Source of the DNA: Eubacterium sp.
GTDB taxonomy: Bacteria; Bacillota; Clostridia; Oscillospirales; Ruminococcaceae
Reading direction: 5' to 3'
Length of the DNA: 64,000 nt
Assembly (NCBI GenBank): GCA_022511265.1
Contig: JAFLRX010000011.1
Span: 1 to 64,000, forward strand
The notes under the pieces were generated by a model. It worked only from the letters and a program-made list of their open reading frames with translations, ran no database searches and was not told where the DNA came from. Made by a program: the position numbers and the translations under genes. Position 1 is the first letter of the stretch. Every line of letters begins with the position of its first letter. Of this stretch, positions 39,447 to 48,211 are shown piece after piece.

Positions 39447-40373
39447 CTAAAGCTTTTCTATTATCCTTAATTTTGCGCTGTGCGAGCGCTTGTTGCGCTC
39501 CAGCTCCGCTTCCGTCGCCGTTATCGGCTTTTTGTTTACCAGCATGCCGCGCGGCGTCTTACCGCATACGCATACCGGAAACGACGGCGGGCAGGTACAC
39601 CCGGTGCAGTATTCCTTGAATTTATTCTTGACCGCTCTGTCCTCTATCGAGTGAAAGGTTATCACCGCCAGCCTGCCGCCGCTTTTCAGCGCGTCGAATG
39701 CCGCGTCCAGTCCTTTGCCCAGCTCGTCAAGCTCCGCGTTTACCTCTATTCTTATCGCCTGAAAGGTCTTTTTGCAGGGGTTCTTTTCCCTGCGTACCTT
39801 CAGCGGTACATTGCGTTTTATTATCTCGGCAAGCTCCAGCGTGGTCGTTATCGGCTTTTCAGCCCTTGCGCGTTCTATGCCGTACACTATGCCCTGCGCA
39901 TATTTTTCCTCGCCGTAATCGTACAGTATCCTGCGCAGCTGCTCCGGCGGATAATCATTCACTACATCGTATGCGCTGAGTCCGCTGCGGCTCATCCGCA
40001 TATCCAGCGGCGCGTCCTCGTGATAGGAGAACCCCCGCTCCGGCGTGTCCAGCTGATAGGAGGAGACCCCCAAGTCCATCAGCACGCCGTCAACGGCGTC
40101 TATCCCCAGCTTGTCCAGATTTTCGGTAAACCCCGAAAACCGCTCGTTGATTATCGTACAGTTAAATCCCGCCAGCTTTTCCTTTGCCGCCGCACATGCG
40201 TCCGGGTCACGGTCAAAGCCGATAAGCCGTCCGCCGTCAAGACGTTTCGCTATCTCGGACGAATGTCCCGCAAAGCCCATCGTGCAATCGACGTATATCC
40301 CGTCAGGCTTTATCTCCAGCCCTTCGATGACCTCGTCAAGCAGCACGGGTATGTGTATCTGCTTTTCCATCAT
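39447..40373 (-). CDS. rsmH: 16S rRNA (cytosine1402-N4)-methyltransferase
   Basis: HIPVLLDEVIEGLEI, DCTMGFAGHSSEIAKRL, DLGVSSYQLDTPERGFSY. Confidence 0.98.
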   Translation of the reverse strand: MMEKQIHIPVLLDEVIEGLEIKPDGIYVDCTMGFAGHSSEIAKRLDGGRLIGFDRDPDACAAAKEKLAGFNCTIINERFSGFTENLDKLGIDAVDGVLMDLGVSSYQLDTPERGFSYHEDAPLDMRMSRSGLSAYDVVNDYPPEQLRRILYDYGEEKYAQGIVYGIERARAEKPITTTLELAEIIKRNVPLKVRREKNPCKKTFQAIRIEVNAELDELGKGLDAAFDALKSGGRLAVITFHSIEDRAVKNKFKEYCTGCTCPPSFPVCVCGKTPRGMLVNKKPITATEAELERNKRSHSAKLRIIEKL

Positions 40374-40789
40374 ATTCCAAGCTCGAGCGCCTGATTAAGC
40401 AGCTCTTCGCTGTTGGTGACCTCGTTAAAGCGTGCCCATTCGGATTTATCCCAGATTTCCGCGCCGCCCTCCAGTCCGACAACAACAACGTCGGCGGTCA
40501 GCTTTGCGTATTCTCTAAGCGCGGCAGGCACCGATATGCGTCCCTGCTTGTCCGCCGTAACGTCAAACGCGCTGCCGAACAGAAATCTCTGTATCCCCTG
40601 CGTCTGCACCGACGGCATAGAGCGTATCTTCTCCACCAGCTTTTGCCACTCATCAAGGGAATATACCTTGATGCAGGAATTGCCGATAGTCTTGGATATG
40701 ACAAAGCTGTCGCCTATCTCTTCTCTGAGCTTTATCGGGATATTCATACGCCCTTTGGCGTCTAACGTGGATTTGTATTCACCCTTCAC
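40370..40789 (-). CDS. mraZ: Transcriptional regulator MraZ
   Basis: GEYKSTLDAKGRMNIPIKLREEIG, DKQGRISVPAALREYA; GTG start. Confidence 0.97.
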   Translation of the reverse strand: MKGEYKSTLDAKGRMNIPIKLREEIGDSFVISKTIGNSCIKVYSLDEWQKLVEKIRSMPSVQTQGIQRFLFGSAFDVTADKQGRISVPAALREYAKLTADVVVVGLEGGAEIWDKSEWARFNEVTNSEELLNQALELGI

Positions 40790-40991
40790 AGCCTTGTCAC
40801 TCCTTTCCGCAAAAGCCTTATTTCAGGGATGTTAAGGTATTTTTATCATTTTTAATGAAAAAATCACCACAAAACACCTCAAAAGTGTCATAATGTTATT
40901 ATACACTAAGGCGACGGAAAAAGCAAGAAAATTTTTTGAAAATTCCAAAAAACCTTTACAAAATTTATGTCGATTTTTAGTATATAATGCA

Positions 40992-41022
40992 CAAAAAGCC
41001 TTTCCTACCGGAAAGGCTTTTT
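40992..41022 (-). terminator. Terminator of the GHKL/SNF2-like operon (stem symmetric, may be bidirectional)
   Basis: AAAAAGCCTTTCC-taccg-GGAAAGGCTTTTTT. Confidence 0.85.
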
Positions 41023-41124
41023 TGGTAAAATATTCAGTGACTATATCTTGTGTTGTGTGACAAAAACGGTACAAGATAATGTGTCTACGACATTTTCTCC
41101 CTAACGGAGGATTTGCCGTTTTTA

Positions 41125-44100
41125 TTAAAACTCTTCAGCGTCAAGGTCCACTACTTTTATCTCGTGCGGCTCTTCAGCCATCATCGGCATCATGCCGTCG
41201 CCGTAAATCGGTGCAGCCTGACCGTCTGCCGCCGCAGCCTGAGCGTCCGCCTGCATCTGCTTTCTGGTCGCGCCGGGGACGGTGTTGTCCACTATCCACT
41301 TCGCTATCATAAGCGGTGACAGCACGACGTTGATGGATTGCAGCTCGCTCTCGGTGGAAGAATCCGACACCTGACCGTGCACGTCCTCATAGCCCGCGAT
41401 ATCATAGGTCAGCTGGCTGCGGTATCTTACGTTACACAGCATAAACTCCGGCGGGATATAGTCCACCTGATTTACCTCCTCCAGCCACAGGAACGGGTTC
41501 ATACCGCCGATGCTGATATCCTCGAATATCCAGCCGCTGGATGCCGCCGCGTCGTCAGAGCAGAGATAAAGCGCGAACTTGAACCGCTTTTCGGTCTCGT
41601 CCATAAAGATACTTACTTCAAACTCTTTTACAACACGGTTGTTGATTATCTCAGACTCACGCGGGCAGCACTGGCAGGTACCGCCATAGCCGAACAGCTT
41701 GCCGTTTATGTCCTTTGCGAAGTAGTTACGATAAATGCTTTCGTTCTCGATGCTGCGCACACGGTTATACAGATCTTTGAGCAGCTTGATCTCCTGCGAG
41801 TTGAGCGAGGGCTGCGGCTTATAATAATAAGGTATCTGATCCAGCAGCACACGGTTAGGCTCTTCGGTGGTGGAATAATATCTGCCCAGTCTGTTGTCGT
41901 CCATACCGGTAAGCAGAAATTCCAGATAGTGTGAAAACTCCGGCTTCGGTATTCCGTCCATAAGCACGACTATCTTTGCGGCAGCCGCGTCCTCTTCCTC
42001 GGTGGGGATACTGTTCTGATCCAGCACCCTGATGATCTTGTCTTGATCATCGATAAGCGCTATTCTCGGTATCTTGAGGTCGCTGACATGCAGTCTGGGT
42101 ACAATGCTGTCAAATCTTTCGGCTACGCCGTCCTCAGTACCCAGCAGCTCTACTATCTTAGATTTTTCAAAAGAAAATCCTGCCTTTGAAACGGTGAAAT
42201 CAAACAGTCTGCCGTTGAACATACCGCAGCTTATCAGCAGATACGCGTCGCCGACAATTTCCATCAGATCCTTACAGGTGACCTTTGACGGTATCATAAA
42301 CTGCATGCCGTACGCCGCAAAGCGGTATTTTCCGTTAATGTCACGCTGTAGACCTATATCCGCGCCGTCGTTCTTCATCTCGCGCAGGAAGGTCATAGCG
42401 TCTTTTCCCTGTGTAAAGCTGTTTATCAGCAATCTGAGTATATCGTTATAGACACGCTCGTTCTCAAATCTGTCAGCATGTGCGACCACGAAATCATGGC
42501 TGCGCTTCAGATGGTTTACCGTCATCTTGGACACGTCAAAGGTAAAGTCCGAATTGCGGGCGGTCACGTTCAGCTGGTTGTATTTCATTGAGATGCTGTA
42601 GGCCTTGCCGAACACATCGTCGAACATCGTCATAGCGCCTACCAGCGAATCATCATCGGAGAAATAACCGTTCTTTACATAGTCGTCCAGCTTGATGCTG
42701 ACAACGCTGCGGAAGCCGACATTCAGTCCGTAATCCTTTATCGCGGGATTTTTCTCGCTGTCCACTCTCCAGCTCTGATCGCCGAAGCGGAAAATGTAGG
42801 AAAACTCGCGGCCCTTTTTAGTGCCCTCTTCGTCTCTCCATTCATATGACGCGGCGGTTATGCCGTCGTCAAACTGCTCAGTCTCCTGAAGCAGCATCTG
42901 CATTCTTTCTTCTATATATTTCTTTGCGGCATCGCCGGATTCGTGCATCTCATACGGAACATTGCGTTCGTCGCTGAAATAGCCTATCTCACACATTTTG
43001 TCATATGTTATAGGCTCCATACCCGGCGGGCAAAGAGATATATTGCTCTGGAATTTATCGCCCAGCTGACTTGCCATCGGGCTGGTATGGATAAAGTTCG
43101 CGAAGAACTCAAACACAAAGTGCTTGGGTCGCAAATAGAATTTATCGCTGTTGTTGCGTTTTGCTATATCCAGCACGAAATAGCGCGAATACCTGTCGCA
43201 CATATCGCGCAGGTCGCCGGATATTGCCTGTGTCAGCTCTTCCTCGCACTCGTGCTTGATACCGGTACGGTGAGAGGTTATCAGCGAATTGGGTATGCTG
43301 ATGAAAAACGCCGACAGCTTTTGGTTAAGGAACTGCTCGCCGGAAGAATTGAGCAGTCCGGTCAGCTCATAGGTCGAAAAATAGTTGTACTTATCCAGTA
43401 TAACCTTTGCTATACCCGCCCTGCGCGCATTAGACACAGCGTACGGGATAAGGTATACGTAGCCTACCGCCTCATGCCAGATAAAGTCGATAACACCCTT
43501 GCCGTTATGTGAAAAGTGTATCAGCGGGTCGTTCTGAGAGGTCTTGTTTTCCACCCGCGCCACCTTATATGCTGCGAGCATCTGCCCGTTCTCAACGGCG
43601 ATAAGCTCGATTGTACGGGAGGCTACTTCCTTTTCGTCATAGCGTCCGGGCATTTTTTTGCGGACAAACGCAAAGCACAGCTCCACAAGGTTGATGTACT
43701 TGCCCTTTTTCTCGGTAAGGGTCAGTAGATTTTCCTTTATCGCCTCTATCTCGGAATGATCTACGCCAAAGCGTATCTCGGTACCCTGATGCAGCGGCGC
43801 ACGCAGATCCAGCTCACGCAGCAGCAGCGTCCCATCCTCATTGGTCATGCGGAAAGAGAAATTTGCGGAGTGCAGCGTAAACCACTGTACATTCATAAAC
43901 ACGCTCTTCGAGCCGACACCGAAGCGTCCCTCACGGCTTCTGTCGCCGTCGCTTCTGCCTATACTGAGATAGTACAGCAGCTGTTCAAGAGTAAAGCCAT
44001 CCTCGTTATAGGTCAGCTTGATGACGTCATCCTTCTCAAACTCAACCACCACCCTCATCTCTTCGGTGGGGAAGTAACAGCCGAACGCGTTTTGCAGCAG

Positions 44101-44340
44101 CTCGCGCAGTATTGACTCTTTGGGATAGTCGCTTATCGCAAGGCTGGTGTTGTAAGGATTACGGTCGGAATAGATATTGTTGAAGTAATCCCTGAACGGA
44201 GCGATGTCTGCCTGTTCCTGGTATATCATTCGCTGCATTTCGTTTAAGGCTTCTTCAAGCAGCTCAATGTTGTTTCGCGCATGCGCATGGAAGAAATCAC
44301 CGATAAGTGCAGATATTTCACTGCTCTGTCCCATTGACAT
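41125..44340 (-). CDS. HSP90/sacsin-like GHKL (Bergerat-fold) ATPase domain protein, 1071 aa
   Basis: N-box ILRELLQNA; NEDGFTLEQLLYYLSIGRSDGDRSREGRFGVGSKSVF (cf. HSP90 GQFGVGFYSAF). Confidence 0.75.
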   Translation of the reverse strand: MSMGQSSEISALIGDFFHAHARNNIELLEEALNEMQRMIYQEQADIAPFRDYFNNIYSDRNPYNTSLAISDYPKESILRELLQNAFGCYFPTEEMRVVVEFEKDDVIKLTYNEDGFTLEQLLYYLSIGRSDGDRSREGRFGVGSKSVFMNVQWFTLHSANFSFRMTNEDGTLLLRELDLRAPLHQGTEIRFGVDHSEIEAIKENLLTLTEKKGKYINLVELCFAFVRKKMPGRYDEKEVASRTIELIAVENGQMLAAYKVARVENKTSQNDPLIHFSHNGKGVIDFIWHEAVGYVYLIPYAVSNARRAGIAKVILDKYNYFSTYELTGLLNSSGEQFLNQKLSAFFISIPNSLITSHRTGIKHECEEELTQAISGDLRDMCDRYSRYFVLDIAKRNNSDKFYLRPKHFVFEFFANFIHTSPMASQLGDKFQSNISLCPPGMEPITYDKMCEIGYFSDERNVPYEMHESGDAAKKYIEERMQMLLQETEQFDDGITAASYEWRDEEGTKKGREFSYIFRFGDQSWRVDSEKNPAIKDYGLNVGFRSVVSIKLDDYVKNGYFSDDDSLVGAMTMFDDVFGKAYSISMKYNQLNVTARNSDFTFDVSKMTVNHLKRSHDFVVAHADRFENERVYNDILRLLINSFTQGKDAMTFLREMKNDGADIGLQRDINGKYRFAAYGMQFMIPSKVTCKDLMEIVGDAYLLISCGMFNGRLFDFTVSKAGFSFEKSKIVELLGTEDGVAERFDSIVPRLHVSDLKIPRIALIDDQDKIIRVLDQNSIPTEEEDAAAAKIVVLMDGIPKPEFSHYLEFLLTGMDDNRLGRYYSTTEEPNRVLLDQIPYYYKPQPSLNSQEIKLLKDLYNRVRSIENESIYRNYFAKDINGKLFGYGGTCQCCPRESEIINNRVVKEFEVSIFMDETEKRFKFALYLCSDDAAASSGWIFEDISIGGMNPFLWLEEVNQVDYIPPEFMLCNVRYRSQLTYDIAGYEDVHGQVSDSSTESELQSINVVLSPLMIAKWIVDNTVPGATRKQMQADAQAAAADGQAAPIYGDGMMPMMAEEPHEIKVVDLDAEEF

Positions 44341-44341
44341 C

Positions 44342-46321
44342 TTACATCACCCCTTCGTTAAATTTCTTCATAAATTCCTTAAAGCCGTCTTGTATAATAA
44401 ACTCATCCGAGAGATATTTCCAAGAGCTGAGCAGCACCGGCAGCTTCAGCACATCCGGCAGCTGGTTGACGTAGTCTCTCAGCAACGCGCCCTTGTTTTC
44501 ACCGTAATAATCCGAAAGTACATTTCTCGCGTCTTTCGCCTTTTGGTCGGTTTCGGCGTCTGCCAGCCCCGCAATATGCTCGTTGACCTTATCCGGGGTA
44601 TAGTACTCAGACAGCTTTTCTCGTCCTATCGGTACTATCTCGCCGTTTTCGTCCAAATACAGCAGCGAGTTGTTGTATTTCTCAAACACCGGTCTCAACG
44701 CCGTTACCAGCTTTTTAAGGTCGCGCTCGTTGTCCAGCGAGCCGTCCTTTATGCCCAATGCACGGAGTATCTTATCCAGCTTTTCCTTGGTGTACTCAAG
44801 TGCCGCCGACGGGTTAGCCAGATCAAGCTCCAACGGCAGATTAAAGTCGCCCTTGAATTTCAGTATCATCTCTTTGGTAAAGCGCTCGCCCGCCGCCAGT
44901 ATGCCGGTCAGCTCGAATATGCAGCGCGCCGCGTATTCCGCCGCCTGCGGCAGATCAAACAGCACGTTTCTTCCGGGCAGCCCCGCCGAAATGCTTTCGT
45001 AGATCTTACCGTACATTACCTTTGACAGCATACGTCCGTCGAACAACGCGTTATCGTCGGCGAATAATATAAACTCGCGCAGTCCGTTGCGTACATGCCT
45101 TGCGGCACGCACCTCCAGCACCATCGGGTCATCCGGCAGCTCGTAATTGAATATATGCGTATAGCCCTCCGACGCGCTTACCGACAGGCCTGCCGCGTCC
45201 ACCGTTATGAATATTCTGTCTTCTTTAGAGGCGGACACACGCTCGAACTTCTTGCCGATGCGCCCGGTGTTGAACACGCTGCCGCGCTCTACCCTCAATA
45301 TTCCGCTGCTCTTGGTGTACAGCGCATATATTACCTTTGCGAGATAATTCGCGGTCTCGCGCGTTACGCAATATACCGCAACGCGTCCGTCGGTATTCTT
45401 TATAATATCGTCCAGTCTTGACAGGAAGCAATCCAGCTTTTTGTCAACCCTGCGCAGCTCGTCAACGTCTCTCAGCGTGTATACCGGCTTGATATACAGT
45501 CTTGTGATGTCGGTGGCATATTCCTCAAATATATTTCCGCCGTAGGGGTACGCAGGCATACCGGTTTTAAGGTCGGTCATTCTGCGCAGACCGTTAAGGT
45601 ATATCGGGTCGTATGAGTAACGCAGCAGCACGGTCTTACGCGCGGTCTCGCCGCGGAACACCTCCGGCTCGAAATGCCTTGTCATCGGCACGTCACGGCT
45701 GAAATCAAGGCTGTTTTCGTCTATCACATAGCTTTTTGCCGCAGCCGCCTTTGACTCGTCCGCCAGCAATGCCGCCGCCGTACGCCCTAACGCGCCGCGA
45801 TCGCCGTCTCTGCCCACCGGGAACGGCGCAAAGATAAGCAGCTTGTCCGTCTTTATTCCCAGCTTGTCGGTGTACAGCTTTTCATCTATACCGTTTACCG
45901 ACAGGGTAGCGTCTATTATCACAAGGTCCCAGGTGACAGCCTCGCAGGACTTTTTCAGCACCTCGCTGCCGCCCTTCAGCGACGCCACCGACGCAATATA
46001 CATATTAGAGGTCAGCTCTGAAAAATACTCTATCGTGCCGGGTGAAGAGTTAAGCATCTTAAAGTCCGCGCCGCAGCCGGTGACTATATCGCTGTAGCGA
46101 TTATACATCAGGTTCTGCGGACAGATGATAAGAATGTTAGGCAGCTCTTTTTCCACCAAAGTGTCGATTATCGCCAGCTGCATCGTCTTGGTCACATCGG
46201 TGCCGTATTCGTCCAGCACAAAGCAAAAACCGAACCGGCGCAGTCTGTCGTTGCAGACACGGCTAAGCGGATCGGATTGCCTGCCTTGATATAATATCCA
46301 TTTTATTTCATCAGTTTTCAT
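44342..46321 (-). CDS. SNF2/SF2-like helicase-fold protein with eroded ATPase motifs, 659 aa
   Basis: LDEYGTDVTKTMQLA (motif I-like), ILIICPQNLM (Ia), YIASVASLKG (Ib), WDLVIIDATLSVNG (DEAH position), IFNYELPDDPMVLEVRAARHVRNG (motif VI-like). Confidence 0.65.
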   Translation of the reverse strand: MKTDEIKWILYQGRQSDPLSRVCNDRLRRFGFCFVLDEYGTDVTKTMQLAIIDTLVEKELPNILIICPQNLMYNRYSDIVTGCGADFKMLNSSPGTIEYFSELTSNMYIASVASLKGGSEVLKKSCEAVTWDLVIIDATLSVNGIDEKLYTDKLGIKTDKLLIFAPFPVGRDGDRGALGRTAAALLADESKAAAAKSYVIDENSLDFSRDVPMTRHFEPEVFRGETARKTVLLRYSYDPIYLNGLRRMTDLKTGMPAYPYGGNIFEEYATDITRLYIKPVYTLRDVDELRRVDKKLDCFLSRLDDIIKNTDGRVAVYCVTRETANYLAKVIYALYTKSSGILRVERGSVFNTGRIGKKFERVSASKEDRIFITVDAAGLSVSASEGYTHIFNYELPDDPMVLEVRAARHVRNGLREFILFADDNALFDGRMLSKVMYGKIYESISAGLPGRNVLFDLPQAAEYAARCIFELTGILAAGERFTKEMILKFKGDFNLPLELDLANPSAALEYTKEKLDKILRALGIKDGSLDNERDLKKLVTALRPVFEKYNNSLLYLDENGEIVPIGREKLSEYYTPDKVNEHIAGLADAETDQKAKDARNVLSDYYGENKGALLRDYVNQLPDVLKLPVLLSSWKYLSDEFIIQDGFKEFMKKFNEGVM

Positions 46322-46586
46322 TCCTCTGCCCTCCGAAAAGCTGTAAAAGATGATTATACATACTAATTATAATACATTTCTTAGATTTTTACAACGGGTA
46401 AAATGCAATTTATTTATATTTTATCTATAAATTACAAAAAACAACGAAAAATTCGTTTAATATTCACAAAATTGTTTTATTTAATGCTTTCATATTCACC
46501 GCGCTTCTCTTGACAAAGACCGATAAATATAGTAATATAAAGGTGTATGTGAGACAGTACGAGCAATTGTAAAGGCAGGTGGATAT

Positions 46587-47183
46587 ATGAGCCTCACCGA
46601 ACAGGAAATATCGGCTAACAAGCAGCGATTTATCAACATTATCCGTGATAACGTCAAGCGGGACGGTGCGGAAAAGCTGCTGGAATACCTAACCGATAAG
46701 AGCGACTTTTTCATTGCCCCCGCCAGCACACGCTTTCACGGCTCGTATGACGGAGGGCTGGCGCAGCATTCGCTGAACGTATATGACTGCCTGAAGGACT
46801 ACCTTTCCCGCGAAAGGTCGCGCGAGCAGTACAAGATGAACTACAGCGAAGAGACGATAGCTATCAGCGCGCTGCTGCACGACATCTGCAAGGCCAACGT
46901 CTATGTACGCGGCACCCGCAACGTGAAAAACGAGCAGGGCGTGTGGGAACAGGTGCCCACCTACTTTTTCGAGGACAACCTCCCCTACGGTCACGGCGAA
47001 AAATCCGTATATATGATTACCGGCTTTATGCGGCTGACACGGGAAGAGGCATTCGCGATACGCTATCATATGGGCTTTTCCGGGTGCGAGGAGAAAAACA
47101 ACGTCTCCAAGGCGTTTGAGATGTTCCCGCTTGCGTTCGCGCTGAGCACCGCGGATATGGAGGCAAGCTATTTTATCGACTGA
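46587..47183 (+). CDS. HD-domain hydrolase
   Basis: FHGSYDGGLAQHSLNVYDCL, ISALLHDICKANVY (HD), IRYHMGF. Confidence 0.85.
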   Translation: MSLTEQEISANKQRFINIIRDNVKRDGAEKLLEYLTDKSDFFIAPASTRFHGSYDGGLAQHSLNVYDCLKDYLSRERSREQYKMNYSEETIAISALLHDICKANVYVRGTRNVKNEQGVWEQVPTYFFEDNLPYGHGEKSVYMITGFMRLTREEAFAIRYHMGFSGCEEKNNVSKAFEMFPLAFALSTADMEASYFID

Positions 47184-47271
47184 TAAAGCCGGGGTTTAGC
47201 CCCCTTATACTGTGTATTTTGCCGAAAAATGCGTATTTTAGAAAATTTGACCGAATATGATAAATTTTTTC

Positions 47272-47300
47272 TTGACATCCAGGAAAAATTATTATATAAT
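47272..47300 (+). promoter_or_regulatory. Consensus sigma-A promoter of rpmH operon
   Basis: TTGACA (47272-47277) N17 TATAAT (47295-47300). Confidence 0.9.
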
Positions 47301-47413
47301 ATTAAAATGCGGCGTGTAAACCGCGCTATTATCAAAATAATGAGGAAATGACCCGAAGATAGTCGGGTGAATACGGCGGATAAGCCGCCTAAACAGGAAA
47401 GGAATGGATAGTT

Positions 47414-47548
47414 ATGAAGAGAACATATCAGCCCAAGAAGCTTCAGAGACAGAAGGAACACGGCTTCATGAAGAGAATGGCTACCAGAAACGGACGCAAG
47501 GTCCTTGCAAGAAGACGCGCTAAGGGCAGAAAACGTCTGAGCTATTGA
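47414..47548 (+). CDS. rpmH: 50S ribosomal protein L34
   Basis: [44 protein letters not shown] (44 aa; below the ORF-track cutoff). Confidence 0.99.
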   Translation: MKRTYQPKKLQRQKEHGFMKRMATRNGRKVLARRRAKGRKRLSY

Positions 47549-47570
47549 TCACAGCGGCGAACCAAGCCGT

Positions 47571-47939
47571 ATGAAGAGATTTTCAAAGAAATACCTATGC
47601 ATTAAAAAGGACCGTGAGTTCCGCTGGCTTTTCAAAAAGGGGGACTGCACGGTCACTAAGGCATTTATCTGCTATGTCAACGAGAGTAAAAGGCGGAAAA
47701 ACCGCATAGGGATAGTTACCGGCAAAAAACTCGGAAACGCCGTCACGCGCAACCGCGCGCGCCGCGTAATACGCGAGGCGTTCCGTCATATCGAGCCGGT
47801 GCTTGCCGAGAGCACGCAGAAAAGATACGATATTATTTTTGTAGCGAGGGGGGCTGCCCCTCATTTAAAATCCACTCAGATATACAAGCTGATGGAAAAG
47901 AACATTCTCGGCAAATATGCCAATGCTAAACAAAAATGA
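47571..47939 (+). CDS. rnpA: Ribonuclease P protein component
   Basis: RIGIVTGKKLGNAVTRNRARRVIREAFR. Confidence 0.97.
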   Translation: MKRFSKKYLCIKKDREFRWLFKKGDCTVTKAFICYVNESKRRKNRIGIVTGKKLGNAVTRNRARRVIREAFRHIEPVLAESTQKRYDIIFVARGAAPHLKSTQIYKLMEKNILGKYANAKQK

Positions 47940-48184
47940 AGTATATAATGCTGTTTTTTGTAAAAATATACAGACTCACGTTTTCCAAGTGGCTGCCGCG
48001 CTGTTGCCGATTTACACCCAGCTGTTCCGAGTATGCAATGACTGCTATCAGGAGGTTTGGTGCGGTAAAGGGCGGCTATTTGACGTTGAAGAGACTGGTG
48101 CGCTGCAACCCTTTTTCCGAGGGGGGCTATGACTATGTGCCGGAGGAGTATTATTTTTTCAAAAAGGCAGGAAAGCGGGACTAG
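47936..48184 (+). CDS. yidD: Membrane protein insertion efficiency factor YidD
   Basis: CCRFTPSCSEYAMTAIRRFGAVKGGYLTLKRLVRCNPFSEGGYDYVP. Confidence 0.97.
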   Translation: MKYIMLFFVKIYRLTFSKWLPRCCRFTPSCSEYAMTAIRRFGAVKGGYLTLKRLVRCNPFSEGGYDYVPEEYYFFKKAGKRD

Positions 48185-48211
48185 CCCGCACATTTTTACG
48201 GAAGGTGATTT

